Shown piece by piece: positions 24,619 through 32,760 of a stretch of 64,000 bases of DNA. A program made the position numbers and the translations under genes. The DNA is taken from assembly GCF_014653115.1 (NCBI RefSeq), contig NZ_BNAD01000001.1:843433-907432 (forward strand), in the 5' to 3' direction. This DNA comes from Nocardioides flavus (ex Wang et al. 2016) (lineage in GTDB: Bacteria; Actinomycetota; Actinomycetes; Propionibacteriales; Nocardioidaceae). Under the pieces are notes generated by a model. That model saw only the letters and a list, made by a program, of their open reading frames with translations, did no database searches and was not told where the DNA came from. Numbering within the stretch: the first letter of the stretch is position 1; each line of letters begins with the position of its first letter.

Positions 24619-25892
24619 TCAGCGCTCGCAGCGTCGCTCGCGCTCCGCGGCGCAGCGGTCTCGACCCGTGCCACCGTCGGCGCGGTCGCGTCCGCCGCCG
24701 CCGAGCAGGACGTCGCCCCCGGCCTTGCCTGCGAGACGGTCGTCGCCGCCCCCGCCGACGAGGCGGTCCTCGCCGAAGCCGCCCACGAGGGCGTCCTTGC
24801 CGGAGCCGCCCTTGAGCGTGTCGTCGCCGCGGGTGCCGGACAGCTCGTCGTCGCCGGCCCCGCCGTTGGCGGTGAGCGTCTCCGCGCACCGGATGTCGGA
24901 CTCGAAGCTCGAGTCGTACTGCCGCTCGACGGAGTCGTCACCGCCGCCGAGGCGTACGACGCCGGTGCAGGCCGTGAGGCCGATGTCGTTGGGGCCGTCC
25001 GTGCCGCGCACGGTGACGCTCGGGGCGAACACGTCGGCGTCCTCGAAGCCCGAGGTCGTCACGTCGTAGGGCGTCGCGGCTGCGACACCCATCGTCCCGG
25101 CGGCAAGGTCGAGGTCGATGCCGGCCTCCTCGGACGCCACGTACATGCTGTCGCGGCCGGCGCCGCCGAGGATGCGGCTCGACGGCGTGGGCGGGCTCGG
25201 CGAGGACCAGCGGTCGTCGCCGCCGCCGAGGCTGGCGTCGAGGACCGCGTCGTCCACCGAGGACCACGCGAGGGTCTCGTCGCCACTGGTGCCGACGAAG
25301 CTCATCCGCTGGGAGCCAGCGGACTGCTCGACCCCGAACCCTTCGAGCCCTGCCCACGTCGCGCGGACCTCTCCGCCCGCGGTGAAGCGGCCGGCCGCAT
25401 TGTCGACGACGACGTCACCGGGGCCGGTGGTGATGCTGACGAAGTCGACACCGCCGCCGCCGTCGACGGTGTCGACGCCCCCTGCGGCGTCGGGTAGTCG
25501 AGCACGACGGAGTCGCCCGCGCCGCCACCGAGGAAGGTGTCCACGCCGGACCCCATCTGCGCGTGGACCTCCTGCCGCGGCGAGCCGGTGCCGTCGACGA
25601 CGTCCTTGCCGTCGCCCGCCCGGACGTCCACAGCGAGGTAGCGGCCCGTGTAGGGCCCGGTGATGCACACGAGGTCGTCGCCGCCCTTGGCGTGGACCGC
25701 CCGGGCGCCGTTGGTGAGGATCACGTCCGGGCCCTCCGTGCCATCGACGCGGTGCCCGGCCCCGACGATCGTCGCGGTCCTGCCCTGGCAGGTCTCGGCG
25801 GCGCCGCTGGCCGCGCCCGCGCCGAGCAGGGCCAGGCCCGGGACGGTGAGGCCGATCAGCGCTGCGGCCGTCAGGGAGGTCGTACGCCTCAT
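24619..25892 (-). pseudogene. RTX-type calcium-binding protein, frameshifted
   Basis: The N-terminal part (signal peptide MRRTTSLTAAALIGL, then AETCQGRTATIVG and GGDDLVCITG) is read in one frame, and the rest (GGVDTVDGGGGVDF to the repeats GGAGDDELSG, GGSGKDALVGG, and the end GRDRCAAERERRCER) in another. The switch falls at a run of five G on the coding strand (25478-25482). One extra G would restore a single frame of about 424 residues. It may be a sequencing error, a phase-variable tract or a true mutation. The ATG overlaps the stop of the upstream paralogue (ATGA), so the two form an operon. Confidence 0.8.
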
Positions 25893-27373
25893 CGCTCGCA
25901 CCGCGTCTTCCGCTCGCCGACGCAGCGGTCGCGCCCGTTGCTGCCGTCGACCCGGTCTCGCCCGGGCCCTCCGATCAGCACGTCGTCGGCCGAGCGTCCG
26001 TTGATCACGTCGTTGCCCGCGCCACCGCTGACCCTGTCGCGGCCCTGTCCGCCGTCGACCTCGTCGTTGCCGCGGCTGCCGCGGACCCGGTCGTCGCCGC
26101 CGCGACCCTCGATGGTGTCGTGCCCGCGACCGCCGATGAGCAGGTCGGCCTTGTTGGAGCCGCGCAGGGTGTCGCGGCCGTCACCGGCGTTCATCGTGAC
26201 CTCGCCGGTGCAGTCGAACCTGTAGGACTCGAAGATCCCGTCGAACTGCCAGCCGAGGTAGTCGTCGCCCAGGCCGCCGCGCAGCGTGGCGTCGCAGCCG
26301 TTCCACCGGAGCTCGTTGTCGTCGTCGTCGCCGTTCATCACGACCTCCGGGGCCATCAGGAAGGCGTCCTCGAGACCGACGGCGACCGCGTCCACCCCGC
26401 CGGCGCCGAAGCGCTGGGTCGCCAGGTCGAGCGCGAGGCGCCCGGTCTCGGTCGCGGCGACGAGGGTGTCGGTGCCCGCGCCGGTGTCGATGCGGCTGCC
26501 CGCGCCGATCGCGGTGGCGGGCTCGAGGAAGACGTCGTCGTCACCACCACCCGTGGTCACGTCGAGCGTGGGTACGCCGTCGGTGGGGCGCAGCGTCACG
26601 TCGTCATCGCCCTCGGTGCCGCGGTAGGCGACGGTGCCGGTCCCGACCTCGAGGCTGCTGAACTCGAACGACGTGAAGGCGGCCGTCCCCTGCGGGGAGG
26701 TGAAGGTGCCTGCTGTCATGTCGAGAGCCAGGTCGCCCGACCCGCCGGTGAGGCGCAGGCCGTCCTCGCCCGCGCCGCCGTCGAGCACGGCGTCGGCCGT
26801 GGCGTTGGCAGCGCCCAGGTAGAGCCGGTCGGTGCCGAGGCCGAGGCGGACCACGTCACGGTTCGGGGTGCCGGCCGCGCCGGTCCAGGCCGTGTCGTCG
26901 CCGTCGCCGGTGTCGATCGTGTCCCTCTCGGTGTCGGCGCCGAAGGTGTAGCCCCCGTTGGCGGTGCTCGCCCGCTCGCCGGCGTACACCGTGTCGGAGG
27001 CCGGGCCGCCGGCGAACGTGTCGGCCCCCGCGCCCAGGACGGTGGTGACGTAGAAGCCGGCCGCGAGCGCGGTCGTGTCGACCACGTCGTCGCCGGCCCC
27101 GGCGACCACGGACAGCAGGTTGGAGCTGCCGCCGGGACCGGTCACGCAGATCAGGTCGTCGCCGCCGAGCGCGTCGACCACGCCCGCTGCTGCGGTCACG
27201 ATCACGTCGCGACCCTCGGTGCCGGTCACGGTGGGCCCGGTCCCGACGATGGTGGCGGCCTCGCCCCGGCAGGTCTCGCCCGCAGCTGTGGCCGCGGGGC
27301 TGGTCCAGGTGGTCGGCGTGAGCACGGCCAGGCCGAGCAGCGCGGCAGTGGTCAGTGATGTCGTACGTCGCAT
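25889..27373 (-). CDS. Secreted RTX-type calcium-binding protein
   Basis: A 494-residue exported protein. A Sec signal peptide (residues 1-31) leads to GETCRGEAATIVG, then many GGxGxDxhx-like nonapeptide units that form calcium-binding beta-rolls, densest near the C-terminus (GGRGHDTIEGRGGDDRV, GGAGNDVINGRSADDVLIGG). It ends GRDRCVGERKTRCER, with two cysteines shared by its paralogues. RTX proteins of Gram-negatives use a type I signal at the C-terminus; here the N-terminal signal peptide shows Sec export. Function is unknown; adhesion or surface layers are possibilities. Confidence 0.85.
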   Translation of the reverse strand: MRRTTSLTTAALLGLAVLTPTTWTSPAATAAGETCRGEAATIVGTGPTVTGTEGRDVIVTAAAGVVDALGGDDLICVTGPGGSSNLLSVVAGAGDDVVDTTALAAGFYVTTVLGAGADTFAGGPASDTVYAGERASTANGGYTFGADTERDTIDTGDGDDTAWTGAAGTPNRDVVRLGLGTDRLYLGAANATADAVLDGGAGEDGLRLTGGSGDLALDMTAGTFTSPQGTAAFTSFEFSSLEVGTGTVAYRGTEGDDDVTLRPTDGVPTLDVTTGGGDDDVFLEPATAIGAGSRIDTGAGTDTLVAATETGRLALDLATQRFGAGGVDAVAVGLEDAFLMAPEVVMNGDDDDNELRWNGCDATLRGGLGDDYLGWQFDGIFESYRFDCTGEVTMNAGDGRDTLRGSNKADLLIGGRGHDTIEGRGGDDRVRGSRGNDEVDGGQGRDRVSGGAGNDVINGRSADDVLIGGPGRDRVDGSNGRDRCVGERKTRCER

Positions 27374-27547
27374 GAGGTCCCCCGAGTTCGTCGTGGCGCT
27401 TCCGGACGTGTGATGCGCGGGCGGCCCGGAAGGTTGCGTGGCCCCCCGCAGGGTTCCACGACCGCGGTCCGGGGCAGGGTGAGGACATGCGACGACGTCC
27501 TTCCCCGATCCGCCCCGCCGCGGCCGCCGCGCTCGTGTGCCTTCTCG

Positions 27548-27570
27548 CCGCTGAGCGGTCGGCTCAGCGG
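27548..27570 (-). terminator. Hairpin at the 3' end of the methyltransferase gene
   Basis: Nine-base arms (27548-27556 and 27562-27570) with a 5-nt loop. The arm nearer the gene includes the methyltransferase stop codon. No U-run is present. Confidence 0.6.
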
Positions 27571-28412
27571 AAGTCGATGAGCAGCATGTCGGTGTCGGTC
27601 CCGTCGCTGACGAGCGGCCCGTCCGGCTCGCGCTCCTCGGGTGCGGGGCCGGTGTCGTCGCGGTCGACCACCGCGGCCCGGTAGCACCGGGTGACGTACG
27701 GGATCCGCATGCCGTCCATGCCGCGGCCGTAGTCGTCGTAGAACGCCAGCACGTCGGCGAGGTGCTGCTCGCGCTCCTCCTCGCCCATCACCGCGAAGCT
27801 CGACCGTGACCGTGCCATGTCGACGATCGTCTCGCGGTCGATCTCCTGCCAGTGCTTGAAGCTCGCCTCCTCCATGAACCCGAAGAGGTCGCTGTGCACG
27901 AGGTGCTCCGCCGAGGAGGTGTCGAGGTCCTGGCGCCCGAGGATGTCGCCCATCCGCCGCACCCACGGGATCCGCTCGTCGCGGCTGTTCCACACCAGGG
28001 CGACGTGGCCTCCCGGCTTGAGCACGCGCGCGATCTCGGGCAACGCCGCCCGGTGGTCGAACCAGTGGAACGCCTGCGCGACCACCACCACGTCGACGGA
28101 GCGGTCGTTGGCCGGGATCTCCTCCGCGGCGGCGACCTTCGCGCTCACCTCGGGCACCCGCTCGCGCAGCACCTCGAGCATCGCCTCGTCCGGCTCGGTC
28201 GCGAACACCGCGTGACCCTGGTCGACGAGCTTGCGCGTCAGCTTGCCGGTGCCTGCCCCGAGCTCGAGGACCACCTTGGCCTCGCCGCCGGCGAGCCATG
28301 CGACCGCCTCGGCCGGGTATGCCGGCCGGCCGCGGTCGTACGCCTCGGCGACGGCCCCGAAGGAGCGTGCGCGATCGGCGTGGGCGGGGCTGGAGGTGGG
28401 TTCGTCGCTCAT
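27564..28412 (-). CDS. Class I SAM-dependent methyltransferase
   Basis: A 282-residue methyltransferase of the Methyltransf_11 type. Motif I is VVLELGAGTGKLTRKL, the acidic residue of motif II follows in ATEPDEAML, and RSVDVVVVAQAFHWFD and LKPGGHVALVWN are typical of the UbiE-like group. I chose the ATG at 28412 (MSDEPTSSPAHADRA), because a TAGCCT hexamer lies 7 nt upstream and the added upstream residues look non-coding. The substrate cannot be told. It separates two RTX genes, with no evident link. Confidence 0.88.
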   Translation of the reverse strand: MSDEPTSSPAHADRARSFGAVAEAYDRGRPAYPAEAVAWLAGGEAKVVLELGAGTGKLTRKLVDQGHAVFATEPDEAMLEVLRERVPEVSAKVAAAEEIPANDRSVDVVVVAQAFHWFDHRAALPEIARVLKPGGHVALVWNSRDERIPWVRRMGDILGRQDLDTSSAEHLVHSDLFGFMEEASFKHWQEIDRETIVDMARSRSSFAVMGEEEREQHLADVLAFYDDYGRGMDGMRIPYVTRCYRAAVVDRDDTGPAPEEREPDGPLVSDGTDTDMLLIDFR

Positions 28413-28419
28413 CGCCGCA

Positions 28420-28425
28420 AGGCTA
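28420..28425 (-). promoter_or_regulatory. -10 hexamer for leaderless methyltransferase mRNA
   Basis: TAGCCT (minus strand) lies 7 nt before the ATG, with no Shine-Dalgarno. Confidence 0.4.
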
Positions 28426-28435
28426 CAAGTGACGC

Positions 28436-29755
28436 TCAGCGACGCACCTCGCACCGCCGCCGCACCTCGGCTCCGCACACGTCGCGCCCCTTCTTGCCGT
28501 CCGCGCGGTCGCGGCCGGGACCGCCGACGAGCACGTCGGGTCCGCGGCCGCCGATCATGACGTCGTTGCCTGCGCCGCCGAGCATCCGCGTCCTCGGGCG
28601 ACGGCAGCGCAGGCTCTCGTCCACCACCTCGTCGAAGGTCGAGATCCGGTCGCGCCCCGCGCGGCCGGCCACGGTGGAGCGGCAGGCGTACACCTCCAGC
28701 TGGTTGCGGCGCGCGGTCCCACGCAGCTCGACCTCCGTCGCCATCACCGACGCGTCCTCGAAACGCGCGACCCGTGCCGCCCGTCCACGTCGGTCACTCG
28801 TCGCGAGGCGAGCGCGGGCCAGGTCGAGCTCGACGGCGACCTCGTCGGGGAGCAGGAGCTCGACGCGGTCGTGCCCACCGCCACCGTGCTGGGTCGACGC
28901 CCGCGTCATGCCGTCGACGCCCGGGGCCTGGTACCGCAGGGTGTCGTCCCCGCCGCCCATGCGCACGTCGTGCCCTCGGGCGTCCCACAGCTCCAGCGAG
29001 AGGGACTCGTCGCGACTGCTGCCCCGGAAGCTGATCCACCGGGGGCCGCGCTCGGCGAAGACCGTGAAGTCGGTGAACCCGGTGAACGGCAGGGCCGGGT
29101 GCTGGTCGACGGTCAGGGTCCCGGCGCGGTTGTCGATCGCGATCGTCTCCGTGAGCACGGCGTCCAGGGCCAGGGTGCTGCGGGAGCCGGCATCGACCAC
29201 GGTGCTCGGCGTCGGGACGCCCGCCCACCGCAGGATGCCCCGGTCCAGGTGGACCTCGTCGGCGTTCGCGACGCCACGGCTGCCCGAGTCGACCTCGTCA
29301 GGCTCGTACCGCGAGGACGTTGCGGGCCCGGTGTCGATCACGTCGCGCTCGCTGTCGGTCATGTCCGCAGAACCGGGCGCGGACGCACCCGCGAACACGA
29401 TGTCGCGCGCGGCTCCGCCGACGAAGCGGTCGCTGCCGGCGCCGAGGCGCGCGGTCGTGGACAGCTGCGTCACCGCGGTCGTGTCGACCACGTCGTCGCC
29501 GTCGCCGGCCCGGACCTGCGCACCGCGCACGGTCACGCAGAGGAGGTCGTCGCCGCCGAGCGCGTCGACCTGCAGCGACCCGTTGGTGACGATCACGTCG
29601 CGTCCCTCGGTGCCGGTCAGCACGAAGGCCCCCGGGGTGCCGACGATGGTGGCCGGCTGCCCCTGGCAGGTCTCGCCGGCGGCGGTCGCGCCCGTGGGCG
29701 CGAGGAGGGTCAGGCCGAGCAGGGCGGTGGTGGTCAACGTGGCGCTGCGGAGCAT
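28436..29755 (-). CDS. Secreted RTX-type calcium-binding protein, third paralogue
   Basis: A 439-residue relative of the two proteins encoded at 24619-27373. It shares the signal peptide (MLRSATLTTTALLGL), GETCQGQPATIVG, the GTEGRDVIVTNGSLQVDALGGDDLLCV block, and a C-terminal repeat end (GGAGNDVMIGGRGPDVLVGG, then GRDVCGAEVRRRCEVRR). The central part is more diverged, and fewer perfect nonapeptides remain. The ATG at 29755 follows a GGGGGA run. The longer open frame upstream is antisense to the Fic-like gene and not coding. Confidence 0.85.
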   Translation of the reverse strand: MLRSATLTTTALLGLTLLAPTGATAAGETCQGQPATIVGTPGAFVLTGTEGRDVIVTNGSLQVDALGGDDLLCVTVRGAQVRAGDGDDVVDTTAVTQLSTTARLGAGSDRFVGGAARDIVFAGASAPGSADMTDSERDVIDTGPATSSRYEPDEVDSGSRGVANADEVHLDRGILRWAGVPTPSTVVDAGSRSTLALDAVLTETIAIDNRAGTLTVDQHPALPFTGFTDFTVFAERGPRWISFRGSSRDESLSLELWDARGHDVRMGGGDDTLRYQAPGVDGMTRASTQHGGGGHDRVELLLPDEVAVELDLARARLATSDRRGRAARVARFEDASVMATEVELRGTARRNQLEVYACRSTVAGRAGRDRISTFDEVVDESLRCRRPRTRMLGGAGNDVMIGGRGPDVLVGGPGRDRADGKKGRDVCGAEVRRRCEVRR

Positions 29756-29830
29756 CGGTCCCCCGGAGGATCGGTGTGGGTGGTGGGCGTCGGTGTGGGA
29801 CGCGCCACCGGGGCCGGAAGTTGTCGGGGC

Positions 29831-29836
29831 TACCGT
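29831..29836 (+). promoter_or_regulatory. -10 hexamer for leaderless mRNA
   Basis: TACCGT lies 6 nt before the ATG at 29843, with no ribosome-binding site. Confidence 0.45.
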
Positions 29837-29842
29837 CCTCCC

Positions 29843-30559
29843 ATGACCGACCCGCTCGCCTGGCTCACCGACCTCGAAGGGGTGCCCTCGGCCTACGCCG
29901 GTGTCCGCGACGGGATCGACGTGATGCTCCGCGACCGCGGGCTGCGTCGTACGTCTCCGGAGATGACGGCCGAGTCGTTGCTGCGCGGCGCCCACGCGAG
30001 CGCGGTGCTCGAGGGCTCGTCGTCGACTCTCGAGCAGGTGCGGGCGGGGGAGGGCGACGAGATCGCCGCCGACGCCGTACGGCTGTCCGCCTCGATGCTC
30101 GCCCTGGCTCCCTTGCTCAAGACCGCCCCGCTGCAGGCGATCGCGCGCCTGCACACGGTGGTGGCCTCGTCGTCGCTGGCTCCCGAGGAGCTCGGTCGCC
30201 CGCGCGACGCCGCCTCCGCGGACCGGCTGCGCGGCGTCTCGGAGCTCCTGCTGTCCGGCACGTCGGCGCCCGCGCTGCTGGTCGCCGCGATCGCGCATGC
30301 CGACGTGGCGACCGCCGCCCCCTTCGCCTCCCACAACGGGATCGTGGCCCGCGCGCTCGAGCGGCTCGTGCTGGTCTCCCGCGGCGTCGACGCGAAGTCG
30401 CTCGTCGTGCCCGAGGCCGGACACCTCGCCCAGCGTGCGGCGTACGAGTCCAACCTGCGTGCCTACAGCGACGGCGGGCCGCGCGGGGTGCACGCCTGGG
30501 CGCTCTACGGGGCGGAGGCGTTCGCCGCGGGGGCCGAGGCCTCGCCGCTGCGGGGATAG
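29843..30559 (+). CDS. Fic-like protein with degenerate active site
   Basis: A 238-residue alpha-helical protein, conserved next to the SerB/ssd/tad locus in actinobacteria. Residues 48-70 (RGAHASAVLEGSSSTLEQV) resemble the segment before the Fic core (ASAxIEG, TLxEV). Residues 159-170 read APFASHNGIVAR, aligning with the Fic motif HPFx(D/E)GNGRxxR. The catalytic histidine is replaced by alanine (A159), the acidic residue by serine (S163) and the first arginine by isoleucine (I167). If this alignment is right, it cannot AMPylate by the standard mechanism and may be a binding or regulatory protein. Databases often label such proteins oxidoreductase without basis. Confidence 0.65.
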   Translation: MTDPLAWLTDLEGVPSAYAGVRDGIDVMLRDRGLRRTSPEMTAESLLRGAHASAVLEGSSSTLEQVRAGEGDEIAADAVRLSASMLALAPLLKTAPLQAIARLHTVVASSSLAPEELGRPRDAASADRLRGVSELLLSGTSAPALLVAAIAHADVATAAPFASHNGIVARALERLVLVSRGVDAKSLVVPEAGHLAQRAAYESNLRAYSDGGPRGVHAWALYGAEAFAAGAEASPLRG

Positions 30560-30579
30560 ACCGAGCCCCGGACATGCGA

Positions 30580-30610
30580 GCGGCACCCGCTCACATGGAT
30601 CGGGTGCCGC
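30580..30610 (+). terminator. Hairpin after the Fic-like gene
   Basis: Perfect 10-bp arms (30580-30589 and 30601-30610) with an 11-nt loop, starting 20 nt after the stop. Confidence 0.7.
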
Positions 30611-30815
30611 CGCTGACACGTGATGCCGTGGCTACCAAGCGTGCTCTTCTCAATCGCTGCCTCGGGCAGATCCCGATCGGCCAGCACCCCATCGGATGGG
30701 TGGATCGCCGCGTGGGTACCCGGATCACGTGCTGCTGTGGAGTTCTGTACCCAGTTCTAGTCCGCCCCGGTGACACCTTCAAGGCTTGACTTTGGCGGGT
30801 GTCGGTGGGTCTCGC

Positions 30816-31613
30816 TCAGGCGTCGAGGATCCGCCTGCGACGGTTGGCCCAGAGGACTCCACCCGCCGCTATCGCGCCACCGACGGCCAGCGCGGCGAGG
30901 GTGGGCCGCGTGGGCGGGACGGGCAGCCGACGGCGCAGCGCGACCGGTCGTACGAACAGCAGCACCGGCCAGTCGCGGGTTCCGGCGATGCGACGCAGCT
31001 CCCGGTCGGGGTTCACCGCGAACGGGTGTCCGACGACCTCGAGCATGTGGACGTCGGTGACCGAGTCGCTGTAGGCGAAGCACGCGTCGAGGTCGTATCC
31101 GACGGTCTCGGCGAGGCGCTCGATGGCGCGGGCCTTCTCCTCGGCGTAGGCGTAGTAGTCGATGGTGCCGGTGTACTTGCCGTCGACGATCTCCATCCGG
31201 GTCGCGACCACCCGGTCGGCGCCCAGCATCTCGCCGATCGGCTCCACGACCTCGGCGCCGGAGGCGGAGACGATGACGATGTCGCGGCCCGCCGCGCGGT
31301 GCTCCTCGATGAGGGTGACCGCCTCGTCGTAGACCAGCGGCTCCACGATGGTGGTGAGGGTCTCGTGGACGATCTCGCGGACCGTGGCGACGTCCCAGCC
31401 GGCGCACAGCTGCGACATGAACTCGCGCATCTTGTCCATCTGGTCGTGGTCGGCGCCGCCGGTGAAGAACAGGAACTGGGCGTACGCCGAGCGCAGCATG
31501 GCGCGCCTCGAGATCAGCCCGCCCGCCTGGAACTCGCGGCTGAAGGCCAACGTGCTCGACTTGGCGATGATCGTCTTGTCGAGGTCGAAGAAGGCCGCTG
31601 TCGGGCGGGTCAT
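30816..31613 (-). CDS. HAD-IB family hydrolase, SerB-like
   Basis: A 265-residue HAD phosphatase. Motif I is FFDLDKT with D10 and D12, motif II is IVIVSASG, and motif IV is FAYSDSVTDVHML. After the catalytic domain there is a basic loop and one C-terminal membrane span (LAALAVGGAIAAGGVLWA), ending in RRRRILDA, so the enzyme is probably membrane-anchored with the catalytic domain inside. It is the actinobacterial gene that sits divergent to ssd-tad (Rv3661-like). Its substrate is not phosphoserine with certainty. The TACGAT hexamer 6 nt before the ATG suggests a leaderless transcript. Confidence 0.88.
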   Translation of the reverse strand: MTRPTAAFFDLDKTIIAKSSTLAFSREFQAGGLISRRAMLRSAYAQFLFFTGGADHDQMDKMREFMSQLCAGWDVATVREIVHETLTTIVEPLVYDEAVTLIEEHRAAGRDIVIVSASGAEVVEPIGEMLGADRVVATRMEIVDGKYTGTIDYYAYAEEKARAIERLAETVGYDLDACFAYSDSVTDVHMLEVVGHPFAVNPDRELRRIAGTRDWPVLLFVRPVALRRRLPVPPTRPTLAALAVGGAIAAGGVLWANRRRRILDA

Positions 31614-31619
31614 GCGGCC

Positions 31620-31625
31620 ATCGTA
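31620..31625 (-). promoter_or_regulatory. -10 hexamer for leaderless HAD hydrolase mRNA
   Basis: TACGAT (minus strand) lies 6 nt before the ATG at 31613, with no ribosome-binding site. Confidence 0.45.
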
Positions 31626-31746
31626 GGTGCCGGGCGACCGCCTTCGTGGGCCATCGCGCATCCACAGGCGGGCGCGCGCGGCACTTGTCCACAGGCCGGC
31701 GACCACGCCCGAGCCAGAAGTCGGTGCCGCAGCGGACGCTCCTCGC

Positions 31747-32760
31747 ATGCCGGTCCTGCTGATCACTCGTTCCTCGTCGGTCCACGAAGCCGTCGTCCCG
31801 CTCTGCGCCGCCGCAGGCATCGCTGCCGAGGTCTGTGCCGACCCCGACCTGTCGCTGGCGACGTGGCGAGAGGCCGACCTGGTGCTGGTCGGGGCCGACC
31901 TCGCAGGCCCGGTCGGGGGGCTCGCGCCACCGAGACGGCCGGGGGTCCACGTCGTCGGCGCACCGCCTGACGACAGCGCGTTCCGCCACGCGGTGACCCT
32001 CGGTGCCGACTCCGTGGTCGACCTGCCCGACGGCGCGGCCTGGCTGTCCGGGGCGCTCGCCGACGTGGGTGAGCGCGGCTCGCCGGGACGTCTCGTGGGG
32101 GTCGTCGGCGGCACGGGCGGGGCCGGGGCGACGACCCTCGCCTGCGCGCTGGCGCAGTGGCACGCGCGGCGTGGGCCGACGCTGCTGGTGGACGGCGACC
32201 CCCTGGGGCCCGGCGTGGACCGCCTGCTGGGGATGGAGGACCTGCCGGGGGTGCGGTGGGAGGCGCTCGCCGAGACGTCGGGACGCCTGGGCGCTGGGGC
32301 GCTGCGGGAGGGCGTACCCCGACGGGACCACCTCGGCGTCCTCACCTGGTCGGGCCTGCGGCGGCGGCTCGACGTGCCCACCGTCCGCAGGGTCCTGCCT
32401 GCGGGTGTGCGGGGCCACGGGCTGGTCGTCGTCGACCTGGCCCGCCAGGGCGGCGCGGGCATCGTCGAGCTGGCCGACCGGTGCGACGACCTGCTGGTCG
32501 TCACGCCGGCGACGGTGCCCGGCCTCGCCGCCACCGCACGGTTGGTCGCCGACCTCGGCCGCGCCGGCCGCGCCGGACTGGTGGTGCGTCCCGGTGGGCT
32601 CGGCGACGCCGACGCGGAGCGGGTGACGGGGCTGCCGGTGGTCGCCGCGGTCGCCGACCAGCGCGGGCTCGCCGCCGCGCTCGACCGGGGCCTGGGACCG
32701 CTCGCCGGGCGAGGGCCGCTCGCCCGCGCGGTCCGCGACCTGCTGGCGGACGCCGCATGA
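31747..32760 (+). CDS. ssd: Septum-site-determining / CpaE-like ATPase
   Basis: A 337-residue protein. Residues 1-100 are a receiver-like domain without a clear phospho-acceptor site, followed by a MinD/ParA-type ATPase with a deviant Walker A (GGTGGAGATTLACAL; residues about 120-134) and VVVDLARQG as Walker B. It is the first gene of the tad operon, matching Rv3660c (Ssd) in Mycobacterium and CpaE/TadZ elsewhere, which place the pilus machine or affect septation. It ends in an ATGA overlap with tadA. Confidence 0.88.
   Translation: MPVLLITRSSSVHEAVVPLCAAAGIAAEVCADPDLSLATWREADLVLVGADLAGPVGGLAPPRRPGVHVVGAPPDDSAFRHAVTLGADSVVDLPDGAAWLSGALADVGERGSPGRLVGVVGGTGGAGATTLACALAQWHARRGPTLLVDGDPLGPGVDRLLGMEDLPGVRWEALAETSGRLGAGALREGVPRRDHLGVLTWSGLRRRLDVPTVRRVLPAGVRGHGLVVVDLARQGGAGIVELADRCDDLLVVTPATVPGLAATARLVADLGRAGRAGLVVRPGGLGDADAERVTGLPVVAAVADQRGLAAALDRGLGPLAGRGPLARAVRDLLADAA

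Noticed and set aside
27487..27684. Signal-peptide-like ORF on the + strand (MRRRPSPIRPAAAAALVCLL at its start)
   Set aside because: It soon becomes antisense to the methyltransferase 3' end with Ser/Thr-rich shadow sequence and crosses the hairpin at 27548-27570.
24619..29755. Repeats in the RTX region as a possible CRISPR array
   Set aside because: The repeats are coding (GGxGxD units), variable at the DNA level and without constant spacers. No CRISPR array is visible in the window.
31685..31693. TTGTCCACA, a DnaA-box match, plus TCCACAGG-like sequences near 31668, 35323, 35350, 52509 and 52535
   Set aside because: Single scattered matches without a cluster, AT-rich region or dnaA/dnaN neighbours. 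Not an origin.
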